Source: a virus. From it: a stretch of 31,217 nucleotides of DNA. Each line of letters opens with the position of its first letter. The stretch's first letter is position 1. The translations under genes and the position numbers were made by a program. The notes under the pieces were generated by a model. That model saw nothing but the letters and a program-made list of their open reading frames with translations, did not search any database and was not told the DNA's origin. Of this stretch, positions 1 to 8,760 are shown piece after piece. The stretch is from positions 1 through 31,217 of the IMG/VR virus record IMGVR_UViG_3300018418_000073. One strand, written 5' to 3'.

Positions 1-1932
1 TGTAAATCTACCATCTAAATCAACAGTAATATCTCCAAGACCTTGTCTTGTTAGCGTAAGTATACCATTGCTTGTACTAAAACTAGCACCTGTTAAATAG
101 TTATTAGTGTCTGTATTAGTGTCTGTAGAGCTAATGGTAATAGATGTACCAGATTGAGAAATAGTGGTTGCACCACCAGCAATCAAAGTTATAGTTCCAC
201 TGGCTTCATTTCCAGATGTACCAACTCTAGTTATAGTATCTGTATTAGTTACAGTTTCTGTAGCAGAAACAATACCTGTAATGTGACCGTAGGTATCTAA
301 TGTAATATCTTGAATATAAGTTCTACCACCGTTATTAACTGATGATTGAGATGAAGTATCAGCGTGACTAAATGTAGTACCACTTAATGATAAACCGCTT
401 CCAGCACTATATGTAGTATTAGTGTTAGTATCAGTGCTTGTAATTGTAAGTGTATTTGTACTTGTGTCATATTGAACATTTGCCGCGCCAGCACCAACAA
501 CTGTTAGTGTATCACCGGCACCAATAACTTCTGTATTTGAAGAATCACTGATTCTCCAGCCACCATAATCATCTGCTGTAGCAGAACCAGTGTAGCCTAA
601 ATTAGCAAGAGTTAAGGTTCTGGTACTATGTGACTGAATAACACCATCAGTCATATTAATTGCACTAATTACAGTTGCACCTGTGGCACTAATATCACTA
701 TCGGTTCCTATGATGGTATTATATGTACCCGCTCCTTGGTATCTACCGTCTAAATCAACAGTTAAATCAGTAAGAGCTCCTGTTCTACCAAGTGTAAGAA
801 CACCAGTTGTAGTATTAAAAGCAACTGAATCTACATAATTATCTGTATCTGTATAAGATGTTAAGTAGCCTGCGGACGCGTGATTACCCCAGCTATAAGC
901 AGTATTCCAGTTAGCTGAATTATCAGTAAAAATTCCCGTATGATAAATCTCACGGTTAGTACCATCTAGCTTAACATACATAGTGTTGGTAGTGTCATCA
1001 TACACAAAACCATCATTGTTGGCCATGTTTAATACTGTATCACCATCTGTAAAATAGTTTCCAGCAGGTTGATATCCAGCACTAGCATGATCACCCCAAC
1101 CGTATGCAGTATTCCATTGTGAGGAGTTACCATGTCCATTTACTGTTAAAGTACCTGGCAAGTATGATGTGGCATCTGCTCTGTTAATGTACGCACTATT
1201 ACGTCCTGCCCATCCTGTTGACCAATTGTCGGGTGAAGATAAAATCTCTAATCCCGCCTCGGCATTGATATATACAATTTCTGAGGTTTGTCCCGTAGCG
1301 TAACCTGCGGATTCTCCAGCATTTAATACAAGTTGTTGACCATTACTCTTGATATAACCATTAACCTGTAAATTACCTGTAATTGTACCCCCTGCAAGTG
1401 GTAAGTATCTACCGTCAATATCCACAGTAAATCCTGCATTACCAACACCAGTACCTGTAATAACACCAGTACTTGTGTTAAATGATGCAGCATTGATATA
1501 ATCTATATCATTGGTATCAGTATTTGTATCTGTGGAGGCAATTGTTACAACACCTCCAGCTCCGTAGCTGAGAGAGACATTAGATCCCGCTACAAGATCT
1601 AATGTTCCCCCAGACTGTACGGTAGTCCTTTGAATCCCATTTGTTTTAAGATTCCAGGACTGATAATTATCATAAGAATGCGTATGACTACTTAATGCAT
1701 ATCTACCATCCAAATCAACAGTCTGATTTGCAGCTCCACTTACTGTTAAGGTCAAAACACCGTTTCCAGTATTAAATGAAGCACCACTCAAATAATAGTT
1801 TGCAGAAGCAGCAACACTTTGAAATGTTACATTGCCACTACCATCTGTTGTTAGCACTTGACCGGCAGAGCCATCAACTGATGGCAGTTGATAAGCTCCT
1901 TGGTCAATAGCAGATAAAAATTTAATAGCCAT
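1..1932 (-). CDS. Tail fibre protein, 3' end cut off by the window
   Basis: The frame is open without a stop from the ATG at 1932 to the window edge, giving at least 644 residues. It begins MAIKFLSAIDQGAYQL and is rich in Gly, Thr, Ser and Asn. Four copies of a module of about 34 residues, of the form NYL..ASFNT..GVLT....G...TVDLDGRY, lie near residues 44-77, 144-174, 364-397 and 610-643. Two copies of a second repeat (NTAYGWGDHASAGY and NTAYSWGNHASAGY) start near residues 274 and 343. Both repeat types are familiar from phage tail fibres and build beta-rich trimeric shafts. The protein probably forms a host-contact fibre. The receptor-binding tip would be at the missing C-terminus. It follows another fibre-like gene that shares the N-terminal MA[IL]K[FY]LS peptide. 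Confidence 0.85.
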   Translation of the reverse strand, partial: MAIKFLSAIDQGAYQLPSVDGSAGQVLTTDGSGNVTFQSVAASANYYLSGASFNTGNGVLTLTVSGAANQTVDLDGRYALSSHTHSYDNYQSWNLKTNGIQRTTVQSGGTLDLVAGSNVSLSYGAGGVVTIASTDTNTDTNDIDYINAASFNTSTGVITGTGVGNAGFTVDIDGRYLPLAGGTITGNLQVNGYIKSNGQQLVLNAGESAGYATGQTSEIVYINAEAGLEILSSPDNWSTGWAGRNSAYINRADATSYLPGTLTVNGHGNSSQWNTAYGWGDHASAGYQPAGNYFTDGDTVLNMANNDGFVYDDTTNTMYVKLDGTNREIYHTGIFTDNSANWNTAYSWGNHASAGYLTSYTDTDNYVDSVAFNTTTGVLTLGRTGALTDLTVDLDGRYQGAGTYNTIIGTDSDISATGATVISAINMTDGVIQSHSTRTLTLANLGYTGSATADDYGGWRISDSSNTEVIGAGDTLTVVGAGAANVQYDTSTNTLTITSTDTNTNTTYSAGSGLSLSGTTFSHADTSSQSSVNNGGRTYIQDITLDTYGHITGIVSATETVTNTDTITRVGTSGNEASGTITLIAGGATTISQSGTSITISSTDTNTDTNNYLTGASFSTSNGILTLTRQGLGDITVDLDGRFT

Positions 1933-1944
1933 ATCTTTATATTC

Positions 1945-1960
1945 AGATTTTTACAAATCT
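1945..1960 (-). other. Small hairpin between two fibre genes
   Basis: A perfect 6-bp inverted repeat (AGATTT, TTAC loop, AAATCT) lies in the 44-base gap between the two fibre genes, about 12 bases before the downstream ATG. It has no U-run, so it is more likely a processing or translation-control hairpin than a terminator. It could also be chance in AT-rich DNA. Confidence 0.3.
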
Positions 1961-1976
1961 AATTATTTATTCTATA

Positions 1977-3839
1977 TTATCCTGCAAATACTACAGAAAC
2001 TAAAATATCATTTGCAGTAGGTGCAACTGATCTCAATTCAAAATCATCAATAGAAATTTGAACTGTTTCAATCATCAACATTTCTCCTGTAATTGCATCA
2101 AAACAGCTTACAATAATAGGAGAAACAGCACCACTAACACCAAATGCGGTACCCATACCATGAGCAACAGGATGAACTAAAGATCCTGCAGGCATAGTAT
2201 CTGTTACTCTATAATTACTGATTCTATCAGCAACCATATCGCTAGCCGCTTTAGGAGTTACAGCACGTGCAGTATCAGTACCCGTAATGGCTTCAGCAGA
2301 AGTTGCCAATTCAACAGCACCTTTTGCAGTAGTACTAGAATCAGCAATAGAAACAGTTACAGCAGCTGTTTCAGATCCAGAACCACTAACGCTAATTGCA
2401 CCAGAACCAGATACAGTTGCAACATAGTTACCAGTAGTATCAGTACCAAGAGCAACAGAGTTAGCTTGTACACCATCAACACTTACGGTAAGAGTTACGT
2501 TAGCAGAACCATCAATAGATACAGAACCAGAAGCATCACCACCAAGAGTAATAGTTCTAGCATTAGTCCATTTACTAGCATCTGCAGCAGTACCATCTAA
2601 ATCACCAATAAATGCATTAGCACGTACATCATAAGAAGCACCAAAATCCCATCTATCATCAGTTTCATTCCATATAAACTGAACATTTGCAGAAGTACCT
2701 CTTTCAACTTCAAAACCTGCGTTTTGAGAAGGAGCACCTGTTTCATCAGCATTTAATGTAAGAATTGCATCACCAATATTAACTTGATTTGAGTTAACAG
2801 TAGTTGTAGTACCATTTACAGTCAAGTTACCAGGAATAACAACCGTAGAAGTTGAACCGGCAAGAGTCAAATTATTTGCACCAATAGAAGCACCAATAGT
2901 TCTATCGCCAGCTGCAAAATCCAATGCAGTTAGGCCAGCAATAGAAGTAGAGCTACCACCCAATGCTACAGTTGTAGTACCAAATGTTACATCATCATTT
3001 GCAAGAACGCTATTTGCCAAGTTAGATAAACCAAGGCTAATAGTACCAGCACCTGTAATAGGAGAACCTGATACAGTAATACCGTTGCTACCCGATACAG
3101 CTACAGAAGTAACAGTACCTGTAGTACTAGAAGTACCGGCACCAATCAAAGCTCTGATTTCAGCTGCAGTTACACCACTAGCTAGAGTAGGAGTACCACC
3201 ACCAGAGAAAATACCCGGTTCAGCAAATGAAGTATACCCGTTAGGGTTTGTACTATCGTAAGGAGTGTAACCTAAAGCTGTAGTTACTTGACCGCTTGTA
3301 AGTACTAAAGTACCACCAAGAGTTAAGTTACCACTTGAAGTTACAGTACCACTTAAGGTCAATCCACTTACAGTACCAGTACCACTAACAGATGTTACAG
3401 TACCTGTATTGTTTGTAAAAGGTAAGTCAGAAACAAAACCTTTTTTAACGTTATTGTCTGTAGCATCATGGTATACAATAGTATCACCTGTTGCAATATC
3501 AGTACCTTCAAGATTCGTTGCAGAATCAATAAAGTTGTTTGTACCAGTATAATCAAGAGAAATAGTACCAGATACTGCACCTGAAGTACCAGAAGCACTA
3601 CCAGTAAGACCAGTACCACTTGATACAGTTACCGCAGTAATATCACCTGAAGCAGAAACCCATCCAGATCCATCATATACTTCTAATGAACCAGTTGATG
3701 CGTTGTAAATAATCTGACCTGCCGTAGGACTTGCAGGTCTTGTTGCAGTGGTAAGAGTGTGAATTACAGCGTTTTGTAACTCGTACCCTTGCATGTCAAT
3801 GTTTAACGTCTCTAAATGAGACAAATACTTAAGAGCCAT
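1977..3839 (-). CDS. Tail fibre or tail-associated structural protein (620 aa)
   Basis: The sequence is Gly/Ser/Thr/Val-rich and of low complexity, as in phage fibre shafts (GTVTSVSGTGTVSGLTLSGT and similar). The N-terminal 60 residues resemble the attachment region of many phage tail proteins: MALKYLSHLE, then LQNAVIHTL, then PTAGQIIYNASTGSLEVYDG. A stretch near residues 335-395 (GNLTVNGTTTTVNSNQVNIG, then NADETGAPSQNAGFEVERG) matches a pattern common in tail fibres of marine and gut phages. Near residue 510, TTAKGAVELATSAEAITGTD followed by TARAVTPKA is a widespread short fibre repeat. The last 80 residues form a distinct non-repetitive domain that may be the tip or a trimerisation unit. 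It shares its start peptide with the downstream fibre gene, so the two may attach to the same tail site. Confidence 0.8.
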   Translation of the reverse strand: MALKYLSHLETLNIDMQGYELQNAVIHTLTTATRPASPTAGQIIYNASTGSLEVYDGSGWVSASGDITAVTVSSGTGLTGSASGTSGAVSGTISLDYTGTNNFIDSATNLEGTDIATGDTIVYHDATDNNVKKGFVSDLPFTNNTGTVTSVSGTGTVSGLTLSGTVTSSGNLTLGGTLVLTSGQVTTALGYTPYDSTNPNGYTSFAEPGIFSGGGTPTLASGVTAAEIRALIGAGTSSTTGTVTSVAVSGSNGITVSGSPITGAGTISLGLSNLANSVLANDDVTFGTTTVALGGSSTSIAGLTALDFAAGDRTIGASIGANNLTLAGSTSTVVIPGNLTVNGTTTTVNSNQVNIGDAILTLNADETGAPSQNAGFEVERGTSANVQFIWNETDDRWDFGASYDVRANAFIGDLDGTAADASKWTNARTITLGGDASGSVSIDGSANVTLTVSVDGVQANSVALGTDTTGNYVATVSGSGAISVSGSGSETAAVTVSIADSSTTAKGAVELATSAEAITGTDTARAVTPKAASDMVADRISNYRVTDTMPAGSLVHPVAHGMGTAFGVSGAVSPIIVSCFDAITGEMLMIETVQISIDDFELRSVAPTANDILVSVVFAG

Positions 3840-3878
3840 AATTGTTATTTATTTAATTGTTTTTATTTTTGTTGCTTA

Positions 3879-4400
3879 TTAGTTTAAGTATGCACTTCCA
3901 GCAACAGGAATTGCAAACTTTATTGTTACTGTATTATTATCCGTATAGTCTATTTCACCCATAATATCATTCTTCAATAAGTCTTCAATTCTAACAGAAG
4001 GTTTCTTATTGAGGTTATGAATAATTGTCCAAGTTGTACTTGCAACAGGTTGATCATGTACATAATTAAGATCTTTTTCATCTTCTAGTGCAGTAGTTTC
4101 AAGAATTTCAATTCTCTTAATTAATGCATCTATATCAGCACTTGTCCATGATGTTACACCAGTCTCTGTTGGAGTCTGACAAACAATTATACTTTGTGTT
4201 GTTGTTTTCAAATCTTCACTTGGGGTTGCAACTTGAAGTGTTAGGTCATCCCAATCACAAAGCCACTTCTTAATAGAAGCTGCTTCCATATCAACAAGAC
4301 AACATGGATCCATCCCATATCTTAAAGACATGAAGTTTTTATATACAGCAGTAGCAAACTTCTTTTCTGTTTCAATCTTCTTAATTAAGGCACTATCCAT
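3879..4400 (-). CDS. Putative tail protein with C-terminal beta domain (173 aa)
   Basis: The N-terminal 110 residues look mostly helical (MDSALIKKIETEKKFA; IDALIKRIEILETTALEDEK). The last 60 residues (YVHDQPVASTTWTIIHNLNK, then KPSVRIEDLLKNDIMGEIDY and NNTVTIKFA) match a small beta domain often found at the end of phage tail fibre and baseplate proteins. An in-frame ATG at 4433 would add 11 residues. I prefer 4400 because the small zinc gene upstream stops at 4402, leaving a one-base gap typical of coupled translation, and the extra residues would overlap that gene. The role as a tail component rests on the C-terminal pattern and on its place next to the fibres. Confidence 0.65.
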   Translation of the reverse strand: MDSALIKKIETEKKFATAVYKNFMSLRYGMDPCCLVDMEAASIKKWLCDWDDLTLQVATPSEDLKTTTQSIIVCQTPTETGVTSWTSADIDALIKRIEILETTALEDEKDLNYVHDQPVASTTWTIIHNLNKKPSVRIEDLLKNDIMGEIDYTDNNTVTIKFAIPVAGSAYLN

Positions 4401-4401
4401 T

Positions 4402-4530
4402 TTATTTTTTTGTTGCTTGTAGCATGGCTTCATATTCTCCTAAACATGTCTTGTGGACAGTTGAGCCATCTGAAGCTTGTGTTTTTTGACAACCACAGCT
4501 AAAAGTTTTGTTACATTTTTTACAAGTCAT
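4402..4530 (-). CDS. Small four-cysteine (zinc-finger-like) protein, 42 aa
   Basis: A complete short frame starts at the ATG at 4530. It has Cys at residues 3, 6, 12, 14 and 29 (MTCKKCNKTFSCGCQKTQ, then a CLGEYEAM end). The CxxC and CxC pairs suggest bound zinc. Small proteins of this look occur in Bacteroidota phages, but I know of no assigned function. The stop lies one base before the next gene, so the two are probably co-translated. The leader is A-rich with no clear Shine-Dalgarno sequence. Confidence 0.65.
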   Translation of the reverse strand: MTCKKCNKTFSCGCQKTQASDGSTVHKTCLGEYEAMLQATKK

Positions 4531-4550
4531 AATGTTGGTTTATTTAAAGT

Positions 4551-5102
4551 TTAACATCCTACAGTTTTACAAGATATTTTTTGAAGTCTTTTCTTTGCAT
4601 AGTTATACAAAGCCATTCCTTCTTTAGGACTATTACAGTACTCAACCTTTGCAACCGCAGCGTCAATTACTGTCCTAATATATTTCATCTCATCAATAAG
4701 ATCTTTTCTTTCACTATGAGGTTCACAATCATTCACATCAATGTGACACAATGTGTTGTAATAAGAAGTTAAAAGACTAGTTATTCTTAAATGATTGTAC
4801 TCCACATAAACTTTACTTACAGGTGCAACGCTGTATTTAATAATATAGATTCCATCTGCTAATGCTGTTCTCATAGTACCACAGTGTTCTGTCTGTGTAC
4901 CTAGCAAACAACCATTAAGGTTAAGATCAAAATCAGGATCTACCTTTATAAGAACAGGGACATTATATCCAGGTGAAGTAATTAATAGTTCACCACAATC
5001 TATATCAAGCTTATCTGTGTACTGACTAGTATCTTTTATACTAAGTATTTCACAGTTAGCCACTGTGGGAACCTCCAAACTTAATATATGCTTATCAGCC
5101 AT
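4551..5102 (-). CDS. Cysteine-rich protein of the structural block, unknown role (183 aa)
   Basis: I do not recognise a family. The first 110 residues look beta-rich (KHILSLEVPTVANCEILSIK; NVPVLIKVDPDFDLNLNG), and the rest is helical (ERKDLIDEMKYIRTVIDAAV, then a KEGMALYNYAKKRLQKI segment). Cysteines at many positions, including the last residue, suggest metal binding or disulphides. It is the first gene after a candidate late promoter (5131-5152) and after the terminator of the 414-residue protein gene. It therefore probably starts its own transcript together with the tail genes downstream. A virion or tail-assembly role is inferred from position only. Confidence 0.6.
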   Translation of the reverse strand: MADKHILSLEVPTVANCEILSIKDTSQYTDKLDIDCGELLITSPGYNVPVLIKVDPDFDLNLNGCLLGTQTEHCGTMRTALADGIYIIKYSVAPVSKVYVEYNHLRITSLLTSYYNTLCHIDVNDCEPHSERKDLIDEMKYIRTVIDAAVAKVEYCNSPKEGMALYNYAKKRLQKISCKTVGC

Positions 5103-5130
5103 GATAATTTTTTTTATATAAATAGTATAC

Positions 5131-5152
5131 TACATAGATAATATACAAAAAA
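5131..5152 (-). promoter_or_regulatory. Candidate phage late promoter, copy A
   Basis: On the minus strand this reads TTTTTGTATATTATCTATGT. It lies about 30 bases before the ATG at 5102 and just after a terminator. Near-identical sequences stand before the 414-residue gene (6518-6537) and before the scaffold gene (12107-12126). Consensus: TTTTTKTATATTRTMTATGT. The repeat in three gene-start positions supports promoter function; the polymerase or sigma factor that reads it is unknown. Confidence 0.55.
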
Positions 5153-5172
5153 AAGATCATAATTAGAAATAA

Positions 5173-5204
5173 AAAAGGTGGGAGATTTCTCCCCCACCCT
5201 TTTA
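5173..5204 (-). terminator. Intrinsic terminator after the 414-residue structural gene
   Basis: GGTGGG at 5177-5182 pairs with CCCACC at 5193-5198, with AGA/TCT pairing inside. The stem is flanked by A and T tracts on both sides, so it could work in both directions. It lies 20 to 50 bases past the stop of the leftward gene ending at 5227. Confidence 0.8.
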
Positions 5205-5226
5205 TAAAGCATTATTATTGATCTAA

Positions 5227-6471
5227 TTATTGTTGATCAATAGTTTCTTCTCTTGTCATTGGATTGCCAGAAGCATTAGCAGCAGCAACCAAGATATCCA
5301 ACAACGCTTCAATTTCACCTTGCGTTTGTTCATCATCACACTTCACAAAGATTTCATAAACGTACTGCTCATTGTCAAATACGCTAGTTGCATTGTTCAA
5401 TCTAGGAACGCTGTGTTGTACATAGTAAGTCTTGTACAAAGCACTGCGGTCAATAGCACTAATTACTTCCTCAGAACCTTCAATCTCACGCATACGTACA
5501 GAATCAACGTTACCTTGGTGGAAAGGAGCTTGTCCGTAAGACTCAGTCAACAAAAGTTTTCTAAGTACAGTTTCACCAACAGTTTGCTGCATAGTACCAG
5601 GAGTGCTAGATGCTACACCACATTCGCTACAAGAATCACCAGTTTCATCCAACAAAGAAGCTACCAATTGGATAGGCTCTTTACCGTAGTAATCACGGCT
5701 GTCAAAAGAACAGTCACCAAACTTAGTATCTACATAAGCACCTTCAAAGGTAACTTTAGCAGTTACTGCATCAGCAACAGGATCAACAGAAGGAGAGTAA
5801 GTACCATCAAGAACTTCTTCAATAGTGTAAACAGTAGAAACACCACCAACAACTACGGTCATACCACCACCAGTTTTCTCTTTAACGAAAGGCTCAAGAA
5901 TAGGATCAGAAATCAACATGTGAGCAGCTCTTGCAAGTGCAACAGCAGGATCCAAAAACTCTTGACCATCAGCACAACAAAGTGAAGATTGCTCGTAAGG
6001 AACACCGTCAGCATCCATTGCTACGTGAGCAGAATCACCAATAGCATAAGCATTGTGATTCAAGAAACGCAATGCAGGGGCACCTTTAACGTCCAAACGC
6101 AACATAAAGATTTCACCACAAGGGTTACACTTAGAACCAACTGCAATAGAAGCAGTAGCAGCAGTAGCCTGAATACAAGAAGATTCCCATACTCTAGTCA
6201 AGTATCTAGGATTGATTCCTTTTGATTTTACTGATTCTGCGTAACCACCGTGGAATTTATTTCCACCTACAGTGTCACTACCGTGCAAAGAACCTTGCAC
6301 TAAATAAGCCATACCAGGGGTAGGGAAAGCACCGGATGCGTGAGCCGTCCAGTCTGAACCATCAACCAAAGCTAATTGACCAGCAGCCAAAGCAGAAGTC
6401 TTAGTTCCATTAGCAGCAGAAGCGTCTGTTGCTAAAAAGCTTTTGTAAAAAGCATGATTAAAATAAGCCAT
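5227..6471 (-). CDS. Putative major virion structural protein (414 aa)
   Basis: The protein begins MAYFNHAFYKSFLATDASAA and is rich in Ala, Gly and small residues, without low-complexity repeats, like an abundant structural protein. Two CxxC-type pairs occur (CNPCGE near residue 115, CSECG near residue 280) as well as CC near residue 165. The C-terminal part (VYEIFVKCDDEQTQGEIEAL, then LDILVAAANASGNP) is helical and follows a beta-rich middle. The gene forms its own transcription unit, with a candidate late promoter at 6518-6537 and a strong terminator at 5173-5204. That fits a protein needed in many copies, such as a tail tube, tail sheath or capsid decoration protein. I cannot choose between these from sequence. 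Confidence 0.65.
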   Translation of the reverse strand: MAYFNHAFYKSFLATDASAANGTKTSALAAGQLALVDGSDWTAHASGAFPTPGMAYLVQGSLHGSDTVGGNKFHGGYAESVKSKGINPRYLTRVWESSCIQATAATASIAVGSKCNPCGEIFMLRLDVKGAPALRFLNHNAYAIGDSAHVAMDADGVPYEQSSLCCADGQEFLDPAVALARAAHMLISDPILEPFVKEKTGGGMTVVVGGVSTVYTIEEVLDGTYSPSVDPVADAVTAKVTFEGAYVDTKFGDCSFDSRDYYGKEPIQLVASLLDETGDSCSECGVASSTPGTMQQTVGETVLRKLLLTESYGQAPFHQGNVDSVRMREIEGSEEVISAIDRSALYKTYYVQHSVPRLNNATSVFDNEQYVYEIFVKCDDEQTQGEIEALLDILVAAANASGNPMTREETIDQQ

Positions 6472-6517
6472 TTTCTAAAAAATTAATGTTTAACAAATAA
6501 ATATTTGTGCGTCATGC

Positions 6518-6537
6518 ACATATATAATATACAAAAA
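6518..6537 (-). promoter_or_regulatory. Candidate phage late promoter, copy B
   Basis: The minus strand reads TTTTTGTATATTATATATGT, about 47 bases before the ATG at 6471. It matches copies A (5131-5152) and C (12107-12126) at nearly every base. A short imperfect inverted repeat (ATGTGCATGACGCAC on the minus strand) follows directly and may lie at the transcript start. Confidence 0.55.
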
Positions 6538-6554
6538 TTTGTGAAAAATAACAA

Positions 6555-7031
6555 CTAGCTAAGGAATAATAATTTGTACTTAGCTGAGTTTATCTGATCT
6601 TTAATAAGATCAAGGTTATTTACCACCTCTGTATGAGGCATTACTTTCTGCAAATCAGCAATTTGCATAGATAATGTTCTCATATATTCCACAGCACCTT
6701 CAATGCTCATAAGCCTTGCTGGTGCTTTATCTGGATAGTTTAATATAACTTCACAAGCACCCTGATATCCTTCAGCAATTGTATCTGCTAAATCAGGTAA
6801 TGCATCATAAATTTCATTAAGTGCTTTATGTTGTGCATATGAACCATCTCCAGTTACAGATAAATGTAACTTGTGAAAACTAGTTGCAGCATTCATTATT
6901 TCAACAACTAACTCTGCGGTCATACCATCAACTTCTTTCATCTCAGGAGATCTTTCCATTGTTGATGTTTTTGTTGTTGGTCTAGATAAACCTTTAGAAG
7001 GCTGTGTCTTTAAAGATCTTCTGTGTTCCAT
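6555..7031 (-). CDS. Ferritin/Dps-like helical phage protein (158 aa)
   Basis: After a basic, Ser/Thr-rich N-terminus of about 30 residues the protein is all helical. The segment MNAATSFHKLHLSVTGDGSY, then AQHKALNEIYDALPDLADTI and AEGYQG, has the spacing of helices A and B in Dps/ferritin-like bundles: HxxH, a YxxH-containing helix, and an acidic D..D..AE pattern. Phage proteins of this look have been described as Dps-like (as I recall, DUF5856). Dps proteins coat DNA and oxidise iron, but I cannot show that the metal site is intact. The start overlaps the stop of the upstream gene by one base (TAATG). It lies between a connector-like gene and the abundant structural gene, so it may be packaged in or attached to the virion. 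Confidence 0.6.
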   Translation of the reverse strand: MEHRRSLKTQPSKGLSRPTTKTSTMERSPEMKEVDGMTAELVVEIMNAATSFHKLHLSVTGDGSYAQHKALNEIYDALPDLADTIAEGYQGACEVILNYPDKAPARLMSIEGAVEYMRTLSMQIADLQKVMPHTEVVNNLDLIKDQINSAKYKLLFLS

Positions 7032-7732
7032 TAGTTATTTCTTTCTGCTGATTGCTGATTAGTTTGATACTGATTAAAGTTCTCAATATCACCCGCAATT
7101 AATGATGCAGCTTCATCCAAAAGAACCTCAACAATATCATCTTTAAATTCACATGTTACATCTACAAGTGTTTGAGCACCTGTGTAAGGGTTTTGGCAAC
7201 CTGCTATTTCTATATTAACAGGTTGTCTATAATAAGTTAAAATCACATCTGTAATATCAAACTCTCTTTTATAAACTCTTACATTATTACCCAACCATGT
7301 ACAGAATGTTTCACCCCATTCATAGTCTGGTCTTTTAAGAGGGTCTCTCATAATTAAATTAACATTAGCCTCTTCTGATAAATACACAGTCATTGATCTT
7401 GGATCTGGACAACACTCACTAGTAGCGTATGCAGTAACCCTTTTGTATTCCATGTAATTGGCAGGAATACTAGATGACTCAAAATAGTTATCTTGCTGTG
7501 AACCAGGTAAAGTGGTTTCTTCTAAAAGAATCTGTAAATCATCAATTCTTCTTTTAGACATCTCATCACCCTCACGGTATAAATTATTACCATGCAGTTG
7601 ACGTCTTACCCATTCAACTTGAGCTTTATTAAAAGCCTCTACAATTTGCCAGCACTCAATATTATCATAGTCATTGCTTGCAAGCTTGTTAAGCCTTTGC
7701 TTTAATTTAATTTGTAGAGTTTGATTATTCAT
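7031..7732 (-). CDS. Putative head-tail connector/adaptor protein (233 aa)
   Basis: The N-terminal 80 residues are helical (KLKQRLNKLASNDYDNIECW, then QIVEAFNKAQVEWVRRQL). The middle is beta-rich with YFESSSIPANYMEYKRVTAY, and RQPVNIEIAGC follows. The C-terminal helix VEVLLDEAASLIAGDIENFN, then QYQTNQQSAERN, is a pattern I associate with adaptor proteins of Bacteroidota phages. This architecture of helical ends around a beta middle fits ring proteins that sit under the portal. It follows the 338-residue gene by 11 bases and overlaps the Dps-like gene by one. The connector role is inferred from fold pattern and location; no catalytic motif is present. Confidence 0.55.
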   Translation of the reverse strand: MNNQTLQIKLKQRLNKLASNDYDNIECWQIVEAFNKAQVEWVRRQLHGNNLYREGDEMSKRRIDDLQILLEETTLPGSQQDNYFESSSIPANYMEYKRVTAYATSECCPDPRSMTVYLSEEANVNLIMRDPLKRPDYEWGETFCTWLGNNVRVYKREFDITDVILTYYRQPVNIEIAGCQNPYTGAQTLVDVTCEFKDDIVEVLLDEAASLIAGDIENFNQYQTNQQSAERNN

Positions 7733-7743
7733 TATCTAATGTG

Positions 7744-8760
7744 TTATGCGTTCCAATAGGGTTCAACCTTGGACATCAAACTCATCAGAGTGTCTTCATT
7801 ACTTGGATCTTTTAGATACTCAATTGCTTCGTTAGGTCTCTTGCCTAATTTTTCTGAGCTATCTACAGTCTCAATCCATCCTGAAGATTTTGGCACAAGG
7901 AATCTGTAAAATAAGGCATCTTTAACAAGAGCTCTTACTTTTAGATTTTCCATAGAATCTGCTGCTGCTTCAATAAATGACTGAGCTGCTCTTTTCTTAT
8001 TAGATTCTGTACCCTCACCATTAATGAACATGTCCATGTTTTCATACATAATATCATTGGGAGTTGATTTAGTATACTGAACACTATCAACGTCAACAGC
8101 TTTAGCTACATACATAAGCTTAGTAGTATCTCCGTCATATAGTTTTTGTAACTCAACCAATGCTTTATTTTTTAGTTTAGTGTATTGTGTTCTTTCACTG
8201 ATGGTTTCTTCAAGCTGATCTAAATAAAATTTAGGAGGATTAGCTGATTTCTTTGCATCCTTAAGTGATCTGGCTACAATAGAAAAACCTCCTGCATTAA
8301 TAGCATAGATTTTAATTAAATCATATGGATCTTTTTCAGGATCCAAGAAAACAGGGTCATTACCACATCTCAAACTAATACGGGACCAGAACTTATCATT
8401 ATCTGGCTTTAATAATGTTACTTTATTCCAAAAGTCTTTGTCTTCTGGATCAATAACATTAGCCGCAAGTTCAGCTTCAAGTTGTGCAACAACTGATCTG
8501 ATTTCTTTTATTTTAACTTCACGTTCTCCAGGTGACAATCTTTTTACATCAGGAGCAAACTCATTCAATCCTGTTACATATCTTTTAACACCGTTTAACT
8601 CTAAACAGGCTAAAGATTCTTCATGCCACACTCCTTCATGAAGTGCCATTCCATAATTCTCTAATCCCATGTTTTGTTTACTAGGATCAAAGAAAGGGCG
8701 TATAGCAATAACTTGACTTTTGTTTTGCTGATACTTTTCTACAATAGTGTAATCACTCAT
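7744..8760 (-). CDS. Virion-block protein of unknown function (338 aa)
   Basis: No family is recognised with certainty. The sequence begins MSDYTIVEKYQQNKSQVIAI and is well mixed and charged. It has a central helical segment (REVKIKEIRSVVAQLEAELA) and a region LRCGNDPVFLDPEKDPYDLI that looks like an ordered domain. The C-terminal half is helical, ending in SLMSKVEPYWNA. It lies between the capsid unit and the connector-like gene on the same strand, in a place where head completion or internal virion proteins are common. Its long leader (8761-8897) is full of inverted repeats, so its expression may be controlled by RNA structure. Confidence 0.6.
   Translation of the reverse strand: MSDYTIVEKYQQNKSQVIAIRPFFDPSKQNMGLENYGMALHEGVWHEESLACLELNGVKRYVTGLNEFAPDVKRLSPGEREVKIKEIRSVVAQLEAELAANVIDPEDKDFWNKVTLLKPDNDKFWSRISLRCGNDPVFLDPEKDPYDLIKIYAINAGGFSIVARSLKDAKKSANPPKFYLDQLEETISERTQYTKLKNKALVELQKLYDGDTTKLMYVAKAVDVDSVQYTKSTPNDIMYENMDMFINGEGTESNKKRAAQSFIEAAADSMENLKVRALVKDALFYRFLVPKSSGWIETVDSSEKLGKRPNEAIEYLKDPSNEDTLMSLMSKVEPYWNA

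Noticed and set aside
1-3839. Diversity-generating retroelement target in the fibre genes
   Set aside because: No reverse transcriptase gene or template/variable repeat pair is visible in the window.
4401-4433. Longer start of the 173-residue tail protein at 4433
   Set aside because: It would overlap most of the last codons of the small zinc gene, whereas the ATG at 4400 lies one base past that gene's stop. The AGGAGA just before 4433 is too close to the ATG for a normal ribosome site.
5230-5985. Long plus-strand open frame of 251 codons opposite the 414-residue gene
   Set aside because: It is the complement of a strongly coding minus-strand gene with clear start, promoter and terminator. 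Its composition (runs of Ser, Asn, Thr, Ile) is that of an antisense shadow.
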